NCBI GenBank assembly: GCA_041651175.1
Contig: JBAZJT010000005.1
Span: 62,001-126,000, forward strand
From: Elusimicrobiales bacterium
GTDB lineage: Bacteria; Elusimicrobiota; Elusimicrobia; Elusimicrobiales; Elusimicrobiaceae
Length of the DNA stretch: 64,000 nt
Direction: 5' to 3'
Under the pieces are notes generated by a model that worked only from the letters and a program-made list of their open reading frames with translations, did no database searches and was not told the DNA's origin. This document shows, in pieces, positions 35,737-44,985 of this stretch (position 1 is its first letter; each line of letters opens with the position of its first letter). A program made the translations under genes and the position numbers.

Positions 35737-36836
35737 ATCTGCTCGCTCTCGCCCAGCAACTGGATGAACGCCTCTGCCGCGCGCGGGTCAAAAAGCGTGC
35801 CCGCGCCGTCGCGTGCTTCCTTGATGGCGCGGACGCGCAGCTCGTCCCCGCGCAGCCCGCCGGTCATGCGCAGCTCCTCCATGGCTTCCACGAGGCGCAG
35901 TATGCGCGCGCCCGGAACGATATTATTCCCCGAAAGCCTGTCCGGGAAGCCGGAGCCGTCAAAATTTTCGTGATGCTGGCGGATGACGGGCAGCGCGCCC
36001 TGCAAAATCGTTATCCCCTCCAGCATCTGCACGGACATGAGGACATGCAGTTCCTCCTCCGGCACATTGGGCAGCAGGCCCAGCCCGTCCACCAGCCGCG
36101 CGTTTTTCATGCCCACATACCCGATGTCGTGCAGCAGGCCTGCGTAGTAAAGGTAGCGGTACTCGGTGTCTGTTATGCCCAGCTTGCGCCCCACCGCGCA
36201 GGACAGGTACGCGCTGTGGTTGGGGTGGGATTCCATGCCGGGCCTGGTAGTCTCTATGGTGGCCGACAAAAGCTCCAGCACATGCGAGAAGAAATTCTTG
36301 TGGTCCCGTATAAGCCTGGTGTTGGACACCGCCACCGCCGCCGAGGCGGACAGCGCCTTGAATAAATCCACGTCGTAGTCCGAAAACGGGGTGTTGTCCC
36401 TGCGATTGACAACCTCGGCCACGCCTATTATCTCGCCTTTGAACATCATCGGGGTGGCAAGAAGCTGGCGGGTCACAAAGCCGGTGTTTTTGTCAAACTG
36501 TTTTGCAAAACGCGGGTCCGAGGCGGCGTCGTTTACCACCACGGTCTCGCCGCGCTGGGCGACCCAGCCGGCTATGCCCTCGCCCACCGGAAGGGTCATT
36601 TTTTTGAGTATTCCGCCCTTGTCGCCGGTGGCGACGCGGAAGTAAAGGAACTTGCGCGTCTCATCCAGCAGCATGATGGAGCCGGCCTCGCAGTTAAGCA
36701 GGGTTTCCGCCGTGTCGCCTATTTTCTGCAAAAGCGCGTCCAGGTCCACTATGGCGTTGACGCTGGCCGCCATATTGAAAATTTCCAGAGGTTTCAATGC
36801 GGCGCGGGGGCCGCCGGTTTTTGCGCCGGTATCCAT
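35724..36836 (-). CDS. GAF-HD-GYP protein, probable cyclic di-GMP phosphodiesterase
   Basis: The 370-aa cytoplasmic protein has a GAF sensor domain (about 20-165, NCEAGSIMLLDE and PVGEGIAGWVAQRGE) and an HD-GYP domain (about 185-360). The latter shows SHPNHSAYLS, GLLHDIGYVGM, ILQGALPVIRQHHENFDGSGFP and ARILRLVEA. The HHExxDGSGFP stretch is the GYP-type signature (GFP instead of GYP). It should hydrolyse cyclic di-GMP. It is encoded one base after pilB, so local signalling control of pilus function is likely. It is the second gene of the long minus-strand operon. Confidence 0.88.
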   Translation of the reverse strand: MDTGAKTGGPRAALKPLEIFNMAASVNAIVDLDALLQKIGDTAETLLNCEAGSIMLLDETRKFLYFRVATGDKGGILKKMTLPVGEGIAGWVAQRGETVVVNDAASDPRFAKQFDKNTGFVTRQLLATPMMFKGEIIGVAEVVNRRDNTPFSDYDVDLFKALSASAAVAVSNTRLIRDHKNFFSHVLELLSATIETTRPGMESHPNHSAYLSCAVGRKLGITDTEYRYLYYAGLLHDIGYVGMKNARLVDGLGLLPNVPEEELHVLMSVQMLEGITILQGALPVIRQHHENFDGSGFPDRLSGNNIVPGARILRLVEAMEELRMTGGLRGDELRVRAIKEARDGAGTLFDPRAAEAFIQLLGESEQIWEI

Positions 36837-36837
36837 A

Positions 36838-38652
36838 TTATTTCACCTCGTCGGAACCGCCCAGCACCTCGCGTATGGTGGTGTAACCTTTAAGCACCTT
36901 CATAAGCCCGTCCTGGGTAAGCGACATCATGCCCTGCTGCATGGCGAAATCCCGCAGCGGCCCGGAAGCCATCTGTTTGAGCGCGAAAGCCTTTACGGGG
37001 TCTGTCATCACCAGCAGTTCGTGCATGCCTATGCGTCCGCGGTAGCCGATGTCCTTGCATTCCTTGCAGCCTGCGGGCTTGTAGATTTTGGTTCCGGCGG
37101 GTATTTCTATGCCGTTTTCCTTGAAAACCGCTATCTCCTCAGGCGACGGGTCGTCGGGGCGCTTGCACTTGTCGCAAAGTTTCCGGGCAAGGCGCTGGGC
37201 CAGCACCGCCTTGAGCGTGGCGATTACCACATACGGCGGCAGCCCCATTTCCACAAGCCGGGTAACAGCGGAGGACGCATCGTTTGTGTGTATGGTGGAA
37301 AAAACCAGATGCCCCGTCATCGCCGCTTCCATGGCGATGTGGGCGGTTTCCTCGTCGCGGATTTCGCCGACCATGATTACATCCGGGTCCAGCCGCAGGA
37401 AGGAGCGCAGCGCCAGCGCGAAGTCAAACTTCTTGTTCTCGCCCAGCCTGATGTCGGGATTGACGGGAACCTGCACTATGCCGTCTATGTTGTATTCCAC
37501 CGGGTTTTCCGCGGTGAGGATTTTTATGTCGGGCCGGTTGACATGGTTTAGCGCAGCGTAAAGAGTGGTGGACTTGCCCGAACCGGTGGGCCCGCAGACT
37601 ATGATGAGGCCGAAATTCTTCTTGCCGCCTATGCCTTTTAGCAGTCCCAGAAATTTTTCCAGCGTTTCCGGCATAAACATCAGGCGGTTTATATCCACCT
37701 GCACGGCCTTACGGTCCAGTATGCGCATGACGGTGGATTCGCCGTAGACGGTGGGCACCACCTCCACGCGGAATTCTATGGGGCTGCCCTTGGCGAGAAT
37801 TTGTATGCGCCCGCTCTGGGGGATGCGCCGCTCGGTTATATCCATCGCGTTGGTCAGAATCTTGATTTTGGCTATGACCGCGGCGCGGTACGACCAGGGT
37901 ATTGAAAAATTAGCCTCGCGCAGCATTCCGTCCACCCGGTAGCGGATGACGACCTTGCTGTTTTTGCCGGTGGGGTCTTCAAACGGCTCTATGTGGATGT
38001 CGGAGGCTTTGAGATTAAGCGCGCCCAGAATGATGGCGTTGACGAATTTTTCAACTTCCGGCGCGCTGGCGTCTATGTCGGTGATGTCGGCTTTTTCCTC
38101 TTTCTGGACTTCTATGTTGCCGCCCTCGTCGGGGGGGAGCTGCTCCTTGGCCTTTTCCTGCTCCTGGACGGAGGCCAGCAGCTTGTCCATCACCGCGCTT
38201 TCGTTCTTACCGTAGACCACGTCCAGCAGCGACAGAATGTCCTGCGGCAGCGATAGATATGGCGTTATCTCCAGGCCGGTGCGCAGATTGATGTCTTCCA
38301 GTACGAAAAAATCGCGCGGGTCCGACATCGCCACCGACAGGGACGAGTCCGTCTTTGCAAAAGGCACTGCAATGTGCCTGCGCGCGGCGGATTCGGGGAC
38401 AAGCTGGACTATCTCTTTTTCCGGCGCGGCGGGCAGCCGGCTTAAATCTATGGATTTGACTTCCCAAGCCAGCGCCAGCGCCTCAAGCATCTTGGCGCGG
38501 TCCACAAGGTTCTGCTCGGTCAGCAACTGCTGGAGCGGCTTTTTTTCGCGGCGCGCGCTTTCCTCCGCCGTCTCCGCGGCGGCGGCTTCTATGAGATGCG
38601 CGTCAACCAGCACCTCTTTTACGGATTTCCGCCTTGAACCCTGTGTTCCCAT
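36838..38652 (-). CDS. pilB: Type IV pilus assembly / type II secretion ATPase PilB/GspE
   Basis: The 604-aa protein has an MshEN-type N-terminal domain (about 10-150; such domains can bind cyclic di-GMP) followed by a GspE ATPase. Walker A is GPTGSGKST (about 354), the Asp box and Walker B region is LRLDPDVIMVGEIRDEET (about 422), and there is a CxxC-x-CxxC-type zinc region (CDKCKRP...CKECKD). It powers pilus extension or secretion. I start at the ATG preceded by TATTCT at 7 bases (leaderless), rather than the TTG two codons earlier. No other pilus assembly gene is adjacent; the pilin-like gene lies at 18 kb. Confidence 0.93.
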   Translation of the reverse strand: MGTQGSRRKSVKEVLVDAHLIEAAAAETAEESARREKKPLQQLLTEQNLVDRAKMLEALALAWEVKSIDLSRLPAAPEKEIVQLVPESAARRHIAVPFAKTDSSLSVAMSDPRDFFVLEDINLRTGLEITPYLSLPQDILSLLDVVYGKNESAVMDKLLASVQEQEKAKEQLPPDEGGNIEVQKEEKADITDIDASAPEVEKFVNAIILGALNLKASDIHIEPFEDPTGKNSKVVIRYRVDGMLREANFSIPWSYRAAVIAKIKILTNAMDITERRIPQSGRIQILAKGSPIEFRVEVVPTVYGESTVMRILDRKAVQVDINRLMFMPETLEKFLGLLKGIGGKKNFGLIIVCGPTGSGKSTTLYAALNHVNRPDIKILTAENPVEYNIDGIVQVPVNPDIRLGENKKFDFALALRSFLRLDPDVIMVGEIRDEETAHIAMEAAMTGHLVFSTIHTNDASSAVTRLVEMGLPPYVVIATLKAVLAQRLARKLCDKCKRPDDPSPEEIAVFKENGIEIPAGTKIYKPAGCKECKDIGYRGRIGMHELLVMTDPVKAFALKQMASGPLRDFAMQQGMMSLTQDGLMKVLKGYTTIREVLGGSDEVK

Positions 38653-38659
38653 TGTCAAT

Positions 38660-38689
38660 AGAATAGCTATAAAGGCCCGCTATTGTCAA
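38660..38689 (-). promoter_or_regulatory. Leaderless promoter of the pilB operon
   Basis: On the minus strand TTGACA (38689-38684), an 18-base spacer and TATTCT (38665-38660) lie 7 bases before the pilB ATG at 38652. There is no room for a Shine-Dalgarno site, so transcription should begin at or next to the start codon. Confidence 0.65.
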
Positions 38690-40020
38690 AACCTTTCCCA
38701 GAGCGCCGCCGCCAGTTCCCGCGCGCGGCGGGAAACCCACTCCAAATCAATGTCCAGCGCCAGCCGCCGGTTCTCCATCAGGACCTTGCCGGAGGCGATT
38801 GTGGTGTCCACATCCGCCTGCGCTATGCCGAAGCATAAATGCCCCAGGAAATTTTCCGCCGAAAACGGCGTCGGCGCGAGGTAATCCATGATTACGATGT
38901 CCGCCGCGCAGCCCTCGCGCAGCTCGCCAAGCGGCATGTCAAAGCACCGGGCTGCTATTTTCGGATTGTTGAACGGCAGGGTTGAGAGGGTTTCAACAAA
39001 AGCCGCGCACGGGTCTTTTGCGCGCAAATGCTGCGCCCAGAGCGCGGCGCGCATTTCCTCCGGCATGTTGACTGTCATCGCGTCGGTGCCAAGCCCCACC
39101 AGAACGCCGCGCCGCGTCATTTCCGGGATATCGGCTATGCCGACGGCGTTGTTCATGTTGGACTGCGGGTTGTGCGCCACGGCGGTTTTGGTTCCGGCGA
39201 GAATATCCATCTCTCCGGCGTCAACATGCACGCAGTGCGCCGCTATGCTGCGCGGGCCGAGTATGCCGAATTTCTCCAGCCGCCGCGCGACGCGCATCCC
39301 GTGATGCCTGACGCTGTGTTCCTCGTCCGAGGCCGCCTCCGCGCAGTGGATATGAAAACCCGCGCCCAGCTCATGTCCCGCGCGGGCGGCTTTTTCCATG
39401 GTTTCGTCGCCGATAGTGAACGCCGCGTGCAGCCCGAACATGGCGGAAAGCCGCGGGTCCTTCTCCGCCTTGCAGCGTTTGATGAAATCTATATTTTCGT
39501 TTATGCCGTCTTCGGCAATTTTGGCGCCGTCCCGGTCGGAAACCTCGTAGCAAAGGCAGGCCCTGAGGCCGGTTTCCTTAACCGCTTTGGCGATAATGTC
39601 CAGCGAGCCGCGCGCCGCGAAAGGACTGGCGTGATGGTCTATCAGCGTCGTGGTCCCGCGCCGCACCGCGTCAATAAGCGGAATCAGCGCGCTGTAATAG
39701 CAGTCCTCAAGCAGCAGTTTTTTGTCCAGCCGCCACCAGAGGTTTTCCAGCACCTCGTTGAAATTCTTTGACGGCGCGGCTTTGCCAAGCCCGCGCACAA
39801 GGGTGCTGTAAAAGTGCATATGCGCGTTGATAAACCCCGGCAGGACAAGCCTGCCGCGCGCGTCTATCACCTTATCGTAGCTGCCCGTAAATTCCGCGTC
39901 CGGCGCGATTTTGGAGATTTTATCTCCCTCGCACATCACGGAATGCCCAGGCAGCACCCGGTTATTGCCGCCCAGAGTGGCGGCAACGGCGTTTTTTATG
40001 AGCAGAGTGGATGCTTTCAT
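38686..40020 (-). CDS. ssnA: SsnA-like metal-dependent amidohydrolase
   Basis: The 444-aa protein has the amidohydrolase TIM-barrel metal sites FINAHMHFYSTL (HxH), GFHIHCAEAASD, AAHCVHVD and LGTDAMTVNM (Asp). Its closest recognisable relatives are SsnA proteins, encoded beside YgfK/DPD-like enzymes in purine-degradation islands, and chlorohydrolases/guanine deaminases. It likely deaminates or opens a purine, pyrimidine or hydantoin ring. It follows the DPD-like gene by one base. The substrate is not established. Confidence 0.85.
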   Translation of the reverse strand: MKASTLLIKNAVAATLGGNNRVLPGHSVMCEGDKISKIAPDAEFTGSYDKVIDARGRLVLPGFINAHMHFYSTLVRGLGKAAPSKNFNEVLENLWWRLDKKLLLEDCYYSALIPLIDAVRRGTTTLIDHHASPFAARGSLDIIAKAVKETGLRACLCYEVSDRDGAKIAEDGINENIDFIKRCKAEKDPRLSAMFGLHAAFTIGDETMEKAARAGHELGAGFHIHCAEAASDEEHSVRHHGMRVARRLEKFGILGPRSIAAHCVHVDAGEMDILAGTKTAVAHNPQSNMNNAVGIADIPEMTRRGVLVGLGTDAMTVNMPEEMRAALWAQHLRAKDPCAAFVETLSTLPFNNPKIAARCFDMPLGELREGCAADIVIMDYLAPTPFSAENFLGHLCFGIAQADVDTTIASGKVLMENRRLALDIDLEWVSRRARELAAALWERF

Positions 40021-40021
40021 T

Positions 40022-42484
40022 TTAATCCTCTTTAAGGGCGGTTTTTTCCCTGGCTGTGCGCTGGCGCATGAACAGTGCGCCGGAGAAGCATTTCTGAACG
40101 CATATGGAGCAGCCGACGCAGCGCGCGGCGTCCGTGCGGGGGACTTTGTTTTTGTCCAGCTCTATCGCCATATACGAGCAGCGCGAGCAGTTGCCGCAAT
40201 GCTGGCACAGGTCCGCGTTTACGTCGGAGATTTTCTTTTCCGGCGAAAGTTCCATAAAGCCCGTTACCGGATTGGGCAGCGCCCGCCCCACAAGTTCCGC
40301 TACGGATTTGATGCCGCGCTCTTTCATAAGAAAGCTGAGCCCGGAATGCAGCTCGTCTATGACGCCGCAGCCGTGCTTCACCGCCACGGTGCAGAACTGC
40401 ACGGTGCGCGCGCCCAGCGCCAGGAAATCGGCGGCCTGCCTGTAATTCATCGGCCCGCCGTTGCCGGATACCGCCATCCCCATGCGCGAGACATTCGCCA
40501 AAGTCAGATTGCTTATCGGCGCCACGCCCTCGCCGCTCATGCCCACGACTATGCCCTCTTCCCAGTTTTTTTTGGCGCCCTTGCGCAAGGCCAGCGCGGG
40601 GAAGGTGTTTGCCAGCGTAACCCCCGCCTTTTTCCCCGGATATTTTGCGAACGCCTCTTTTATCGCCGCCATTATCGGATATATGGAAGTAACCGCAGCC
40701 GTCAGCTTGAATAATTTCGGAATTTCCGGGTCGGAGACTTCCATGACCCAGCCGATTATTTTCGCGGTCAGTTCCGCGTCCTGGGAGACGATATCGCCCT
40801 TGGTGCCGTCGCCGCCCTGCGGGCAGGAGAGGCTGTATTCAATTCCCAAAGCTCCGGCGGCTTCCAGTTTTTTCGTGTTGGACTGCCAGACTTTTTTGTC
40901 GGCCTCGTCGTTGCCGGTTACCGGCCCGCCGGTGGAGGCCATGGTCAGCCTGTCTGGAAATTCGCGCCGCAGCCGCCCTATTTCGCCGCACACCCGGTCC
41001 AGATGATGGCCGGAGACATTGTCGCAGTTGCCGTAGGTGTTTTGGGTGAAAGCCACCATATATTCCGACGGGATGTGTATGGGGATATTGTCAAACGAGG
41101 TTTTCATCACCCCGCCTGCCCAGCCGGCCTGATAGGCTTTGCGCATCTGTTCGTAACCGTCGCTGGGCGGCGCGGCGGAAAGCAGGAAAGGCGACAGTAT
41201 TTTTCTGCCGAAAAATTCCGCCTCCAGCGGAACCGGCAGCAGATTCCGCCCCGCCAGCACGGCGCGGCTTTTGGCGGGGGCGGCCTTTTCAACCCGCTTT
41301 TTCTCGCCGGAAAGCCACTTGTCAACCGCAATGGCGACGTTTTTGCCGCTGGCGGCGGCCTCCACCACGGTGGACGGCCCCGCCGCCGCATCGCCTGCCA
41401 CAAACACCTTTTCAGTGGGCGCAAACAACTGCGAGCTGCGCGCGCCCACCGCCACTATCACAAAGTCAAACCCCGCCAGCTCCTGCGCGGAATTTTTGGC
41501 GTCTTTTACCGCCGAGGGCGAGAATTTCCGGCCCGACAGCTCCACGCGGACGGTTTTCAGCCCGGTTATTTTGCCTTTGGCGGAGATTATCTCCGCAATC
41601 CTGGTCCTGCCGCTTACGGCGATGCCCGCATCCAAAAGGCCGCGCAATTCCCCCTGCTCCAGCGGCATTTCGGAAAGTTTCTCCAGGCAGAACATCTCCA
41701 CGCGCGCCGCGCCGCGGCGGGCGGCGGTTTCGGCGCAGTCGGCGGCGACTGCGCCGCCACCTATCACGGCCACCCGGTGGTTTTTAACATGGAATTTTCC
41801 CGGATGCCTTAGATACTCAACCCAGGAAACCGCCAAATTCTCCCCGGGTATGCCCAGCTTGAACGGCATGTCCAGCCCGGCGGCTATTATCACCGCGTCG
41901 TATTTGCCGGAGGGAGACAATTTTACGCCGGTTTTGAATGTTATTCTGCCAAGCGATTTGATGAAATCAATATCGCCTCTAAGCATCGCCTTGTCCAGCC
42001 GGAAATCCGGTACCAGCCCCGCCATGCCGCCGGCGGTTTTTTCGCGCTCGTAAACGTCAACGGCATAGCCTTTTTGCGCCAGCACGGCGGCGGCGGCCAG
42101 CCCCGCCGGCCCCGCGCCCGCCACCGCCACTTTTTTGCCGTTGGGTTTTGCGGCGGCAAACTCCGGCAGCGCGCCCAGTTCGCGCGCTTTGGCTATTATC
42201 GCCGCCTGCGCGGCGGGGATATTGACCGGCGCGTCAAATGTTTTGCGCGCACAGGCGGCCATGCAGTGCTTTTCCGGGCAGACAAGCCCGCAAACCCCGC
42301 CCAGCGGATTATTGCCCAGGATAAGCGCGGCGGCGCGCCCGTAATCGCTTTTGCCGCCCACGGCGGCGGCCATCAGGAAGTCTGCGGGCGAGCAGTCCGC
42401 CGGGCAGGCTTCTTTGCAGGGTTTTTCCTCGCAATACTGGCATCTGGCGATTTCGTTTTTAAGCTGAGCTTCGGTCAATGTCAT
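40022..42484 (-). CDS. Fused dihydropyrimidine-dehydrogenase-like iron-sulfur flavoenzyme (PreT-PreA type)
   Basis: The 820-aa protein joins two units. The N-terminal half has CQYCEEKPCKEACPADC and CGLVCPEKHC cysteines, then FAD-binding VAVAGAGPAGLAAAAVLAQKG and NAD(P)-binding VAVIGGGAVAADCAETAARRG, like the small subunit of glutamate synthase. The C-terminal half is a dihydroorotate-dehydrogenase-like FMN barrel with the catalytic-loop cysteine in EYSLSCPQGGDG, ending in a ferredoxin tail CQHCGNCSRCSYMA and CVGCSICVQKC. This is the architecture of mammalian DPD and of bacterial PreT plus PreA. Reduction of uracil, thymine or a related ring is the probable reaction. Its start overlaps the PLP gene stop (ATGA). 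Confidence 0.88.
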   Translation of the reverse strand: MTLTEAQLKNEIARCQYCEEKPCKEACPADCSPADFLMAAAVGGKSDYGRAAALILGNNPLGGVCGLVCPEKHCMAACARKTFDAPVNIPAAQAAIIAKARELGALPEFAAAKPNGKKVAVAGAGPAGLAAAAVLAQKGYAVDVYEREKTAGGMAGLVPDFRLDKAMLRGDIDFIKSLGRITFKTGVKLSPSGKYDAVIIAAGLDMPFKLGIPGENLAVSWVEYLRHPGKFHVKNHRVAVIGGGAVAADCAETAARRGAARVEMFCLEKLSEMPLEQGELRGLLDAGIAVSGRTRIAEIISAKGKITGLKTVRVELSGRKFSPSAVKDAKNSAQELAGFDFVIVAVGARSSQLFAPTEKVFVAGDAAAGPSTVVEAAASGKNVAIAVDKWLSGEKKRVEKAAPAKSRAVLAGRNLLPVPLEAEFFGRKILSPFLLSAAPPSDGYEQMRKAYQAGWAGGVMKTSFDNIPIHIPSEYMVAFTQNTYGNCDNVSGHHLDRVCGEIGRLRREFPDRLTMASTGGPVTGNDEADKKVWQSNTKKLEAAGALGIEYSLSCPQGGDGTKGDIVSQDAELTAKIIGWVMEVSDPEIPKLFKLTAAVTSIYPIMAAIKEAFAKYPGKKAGVTLANTFPALALRKGAKKNWEEGIVVGMSGEGVAPISNLTLANVSRMGMAVSGNGGPMNYRQAADFLALGARTVQFCTVAVKHGCGVIDELHSGLSFLMKERGIKSVAELVGRALPNPVTGFMELSPEKKISDVNADLCQHCGNCSRCSYMAIELDKNKVPRTDAARCVGCSICVQKCFSGALFMRQRTAREKTALKED

Positions 42485-43926
42485 AACACACCCGCTGTTT
42501 TGTTGAATTTGACGATGAGCTTGTCCCACTCGTCCGCGAGCGCGAATGTCTCGTCCCAGAAACCCGGCTCCCAGAGGCGGCGCAGTTCATCCGATGTCCG
42601 GCCCTGCTGTTCCACCCAGGTGAAATACTTCAGGTTGTGCAGCGCCTTGCGGTCGGTAAACGAAAGCTCGCGCATATAATCAACCGTCGCGCCCAGCAGC
42701 CGCCGCTCCATGTCGGCGACGGCATTGTCATGGGTGTATCTGCCGCGCCCGGCTGCAAGTTCGGCCAGACGGGATTTGTAGAGGTCCATGGAATCCGTAA
42801 ACACGGTGAAAACCACATCCCTCTCGCCAAGCTCGTAATATTTAGCCAGCTTGATAGCCGACAGCGTGTTTGAAATGCCGGAAATCCCCAGCAGCGGCAG
42901 CTTGTCTATCACGGAGGCGGGAACGCCGGATGCCGCCAGCGTCTTTTTGCCCTCCGGCTCGTTGAAAAGCCGCAGCAGGCGCATGCAATTCTCATCGTCT
43001 ACGGCGACGACCATGTCCGTGTTGCGGACATTATGCACCCAGGGGATATGCTTGTCGCCGATGCCTTCAATGCGGTGCTCGCCGAAACCGTTAAGCAGCA
43101 GGGTGGGGCATTGCAAAGCCTCGGAGGCGGCGACTTTCATGCCGGGGAATTTTTTCTTGAGATAATCGCCCGCCGCGATAGTCCCCGCAGAGCCGGTGGC
43201 AGACACATACCCCGCCATAGCGGCCCCTTTAAGCGAGGAGAACACCTCCTCAATCGCCGGGCCGGTGACGTGATAATGCCATATCGGATTGCCGAACTCC
43301 TCAAACTGGTTGAAAATAACGCAGTCCTTGCGCGTCTTTTTTATCTCCCAGCACTTGTCGTAGATTTCCTTGACGTTGGATTCGGTTCCCGGCGTGGCAA
43401 TCACCTCCGCGCCGATGGATTTAAGCCATTCAAACCGCTCCCTGCTCATCCCTTCGGGCAGAATGGCGACGGCGGGCGCGCCCAGCAGCGCGCTGTCAAA
43501 GGCTCCGCCGCGGCAGTAATTGCCGGTGGAGGGCCAGACGGCCTTTTGCGACGCGGGGTTGAACTCGCCGCTTACAAGCCGCGGGACAAGGCAGCCGAAG
43601 GCCGCTCCCACTTTATGCGCCCCCGTCGGGAAATACTTGCCGATAAGTCCGATAATCCGGGCCTTTACGCCGGTAAGCGAAGAAGGCAGCTCAAGATAAT
43701 TGACCCCGCCGTAAAGCCCGGTTTCAATGTCGTTATGCCAGCCGATGCGGAACAGATTGACGGGGTCCACCGCCCACAAATCGGTTTTTTTAAGCCGGGC
43801 CTTGATTTTATCCGGCACCAGCCCCGGCTCGCGCAGTTGGCGAAAAGTAGGGATGATAATTCCGCGCTCCCTGCACCGCCGCGCGGTCTTTTCCAGAACA
43901 GCAGCATTGATTTTAATTTTAGCCAT
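42481..43926 (-). CDS. PLP-dependent beta-family lyase (cysteine synthase / diaminopropionate ammonia-lyase-like)
   Basis: A 481-aa fold-type II PLP enzyme. The region FPTGAHKVGAAF holds the Schiff-base lysine, STGNYCRGGAFDSALLG forms the substrate loop and ATGSAGTIAAGDYL binds PLP phosphate. It is larger than cysteine synthase and resembles PLP-dependent proteins found beside ygfK and ssnA in purinolytic clusters (a YgeX-like position). It probably eliminates ammonia from an amino acid made during ring breakdown. It heads the three-gene operon; TATTGT lies 5 bases before the ATG, without a Shine-Dalgarno site. Confidence 0.8.
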   Translation of the reverse strand: MAKIKINAAVLEKTARRCRERGIIIPTFRQLREPGLVPDKIKARLKKTDLWAVDPVNLFRIGWHNDIETGLYGGVNYLELPSSLTGVKARIIGLIGKYFPTGAHKVGAAFGCLVPRLVSGEFNPASQKAVWPSTGNYCRGGAFDSALLGAPAVAILPEGMSRERFEWLKSIGAEVIATPGTESNVKEIYDKCWEIKKTRKDCVIFNQFEEFGNPIWHYHVTGPAIEEVFSSLKGAAMAGYVSATGSAGTIAAGDYLKKKFPGMKVAASEALQCPTLLLNGFGEHRIEGIGDKHIPWVHNVRNTDMVVAVDDENCMRLLRLFNEPEGKKTLAASGVPASVIDKLPLLGISGISNTLSAIKLAKYYELGERDVVFTVFTDSMDLYKSRLAELAAGRGRYTHDNAVADMERRLLGATVDYMRELSFTDRKALHNLKYFTWVEQQGRTSDELRRLWEPGFWDETFALADEWDKLIVKFNKTAGVL

Positions 43927-44019
43927 GCCACACAATACAAAAATCCCGCCCCCTCCGTCATGCGCTTTAAGCAATTTGATAGAATGCGTCTGTTGCGATT
44001 CTCATTTGGGAGGAATAAT

Positions 44020-44934
44020 ATGCCAATTCCCGATTATCAATCAATAATGCTGCCTTTGCTGAAATTCTGCGCGGACGGACAGGAGCATTCCATAAAATCA
44101 GCAAGCGAACATGTCGCCAACGCTTTTAAGCTTACGGAGCAGGAAAAGAAAGAACTACTGCCGTCACAAACACAAACTGTGATATACAGCCGCACTTCGT
44201 GGGCGAGAACGTACTTGAGCAAAGCTGGATTATTAGCGGCACCGAAGAAGGCTCATCTCATCATCACTACCGAAGGGGTTGAAGTCTTGGGACAGAACCC
44301 CGAAAAAATAGATAACAAGTTTTTAACCCGGTTTCCACAATTTGCTGAATTCAAAAAAGCACAGACTAAAAACCTCAACAACACGCGCAAGAAAGAGGAC
44401 TTGCTAGAGAACCCTGTCACGCCCAACGAATCTCTTTACAATAGCTACCAGGAAATACGCCAGCAATTGTCCCAAGAGGTGCTATCAACAGTCAAAAAAA
44501 GCTCCCCCGCATTTTTTGAAAGATTGGTGCTTGATGTGCTGTTAAAGATGGGATACGGCGGCTCGCTTGCAGACGCGGGAGAAGCCGTTGGCAGAACAGG
44601 CGACGGCGGCATAGATGGAATAATTAAGGAAGACAAATTAGGACTGGACGTGATTTATGTGCAGGCGAAAAGATGGGATGGTTCGGTCGGCTCAAAAGAA
44701 ATCAGGGATTTTGTCGGCGCACTGGAGGGGAAAAGAGCGAATAAGGGCGTTTTCATCACAACATCCGCGTTTACCGACGAGTCAGGGGAATACGTAAAGA
44801 CAATCGGGAAAAAAGTGGTTCTTATAGACGGAGCCAAACTCGTTGAACTGATGATAGACAACGACGTCGGCGTATCCACTGTCAGCAGTTACTTTATCAA
44901 AAAAATTGACAGCGACTATTTTGAGGAAGAATGA
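44020..44934 (+). CDS. mrr: Mrr-type restriction endonuclease, orphan
   Basis: The 304-aa protein has an N-terminal winged-helix Mrr_N domain (about 1-90, YQSIMLPLLKFCADG) and a C-terminal Mrr catalytic domain. The latter contains FFERLVLDVLLKMGYGG, RTGDGGIDGIIKEDKLG and VIYVQAKRW, the D...(Q)xK PD-(D/E)xK-like core. It cuts DNA bearing methylated bases (type IV restriction). No methyltransferase is adjacent. Codon use is clearly AT-richer than in the neighbours, and unlike most first genes here it has a strong GGGAGGAA ribosome site, so it is probably acquired. I reject the longer frame upstream, which is antisense to the PLP gene. Confidence 0.9.
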   Translation: MPIPDYQSIMLPLLKFCADGQEHSIKSASEHVANAFKLTEQEKKELLPSQTQTVIYSRTSWARTYLSKAGLLAAPKKAHLIITTEGVEVLGQNPEKIDNKFLTRFPQFAEFKKAQTKNLNNTRKKEDLLENPVTPNESLYNSYQEIRQQLSQEVLSTVKKSSPAFFERLVLDVLLKMGYGGSLADAGEAVGRTGDGGIDGIIKEDKLGLDVIYVQAKRWDGSVGSKEIRDFVGALEGKRANKGVFITTSAFTDESGEYVKTIGKKVVLIDGAKLVELMIDNDVGVSTVSSYFIKKIDSDYFEEE

Positions 44935-44985
44935 AACCACGCATTGACGGCGCCATTGAAAAGGGCGGGACCCCACTATTTCCCC

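Noticed and set aside
38686..40020. Amidohydrolase as the missing HutI of the histidine pathway
   Set aside because: It shares the superfamily, but its motifs and its DPD-like neighbour fit SsnA/guanine-deaminase-like enzymes better than imidazolonepropionase.
43033..44019. Long in-frame extension upstream of the mrr start
   Set aside because: It runs antisense through the PLP-lyase gene and has no homology-like pattern; a GGGAGGAA site precedes the ATG at 44020.
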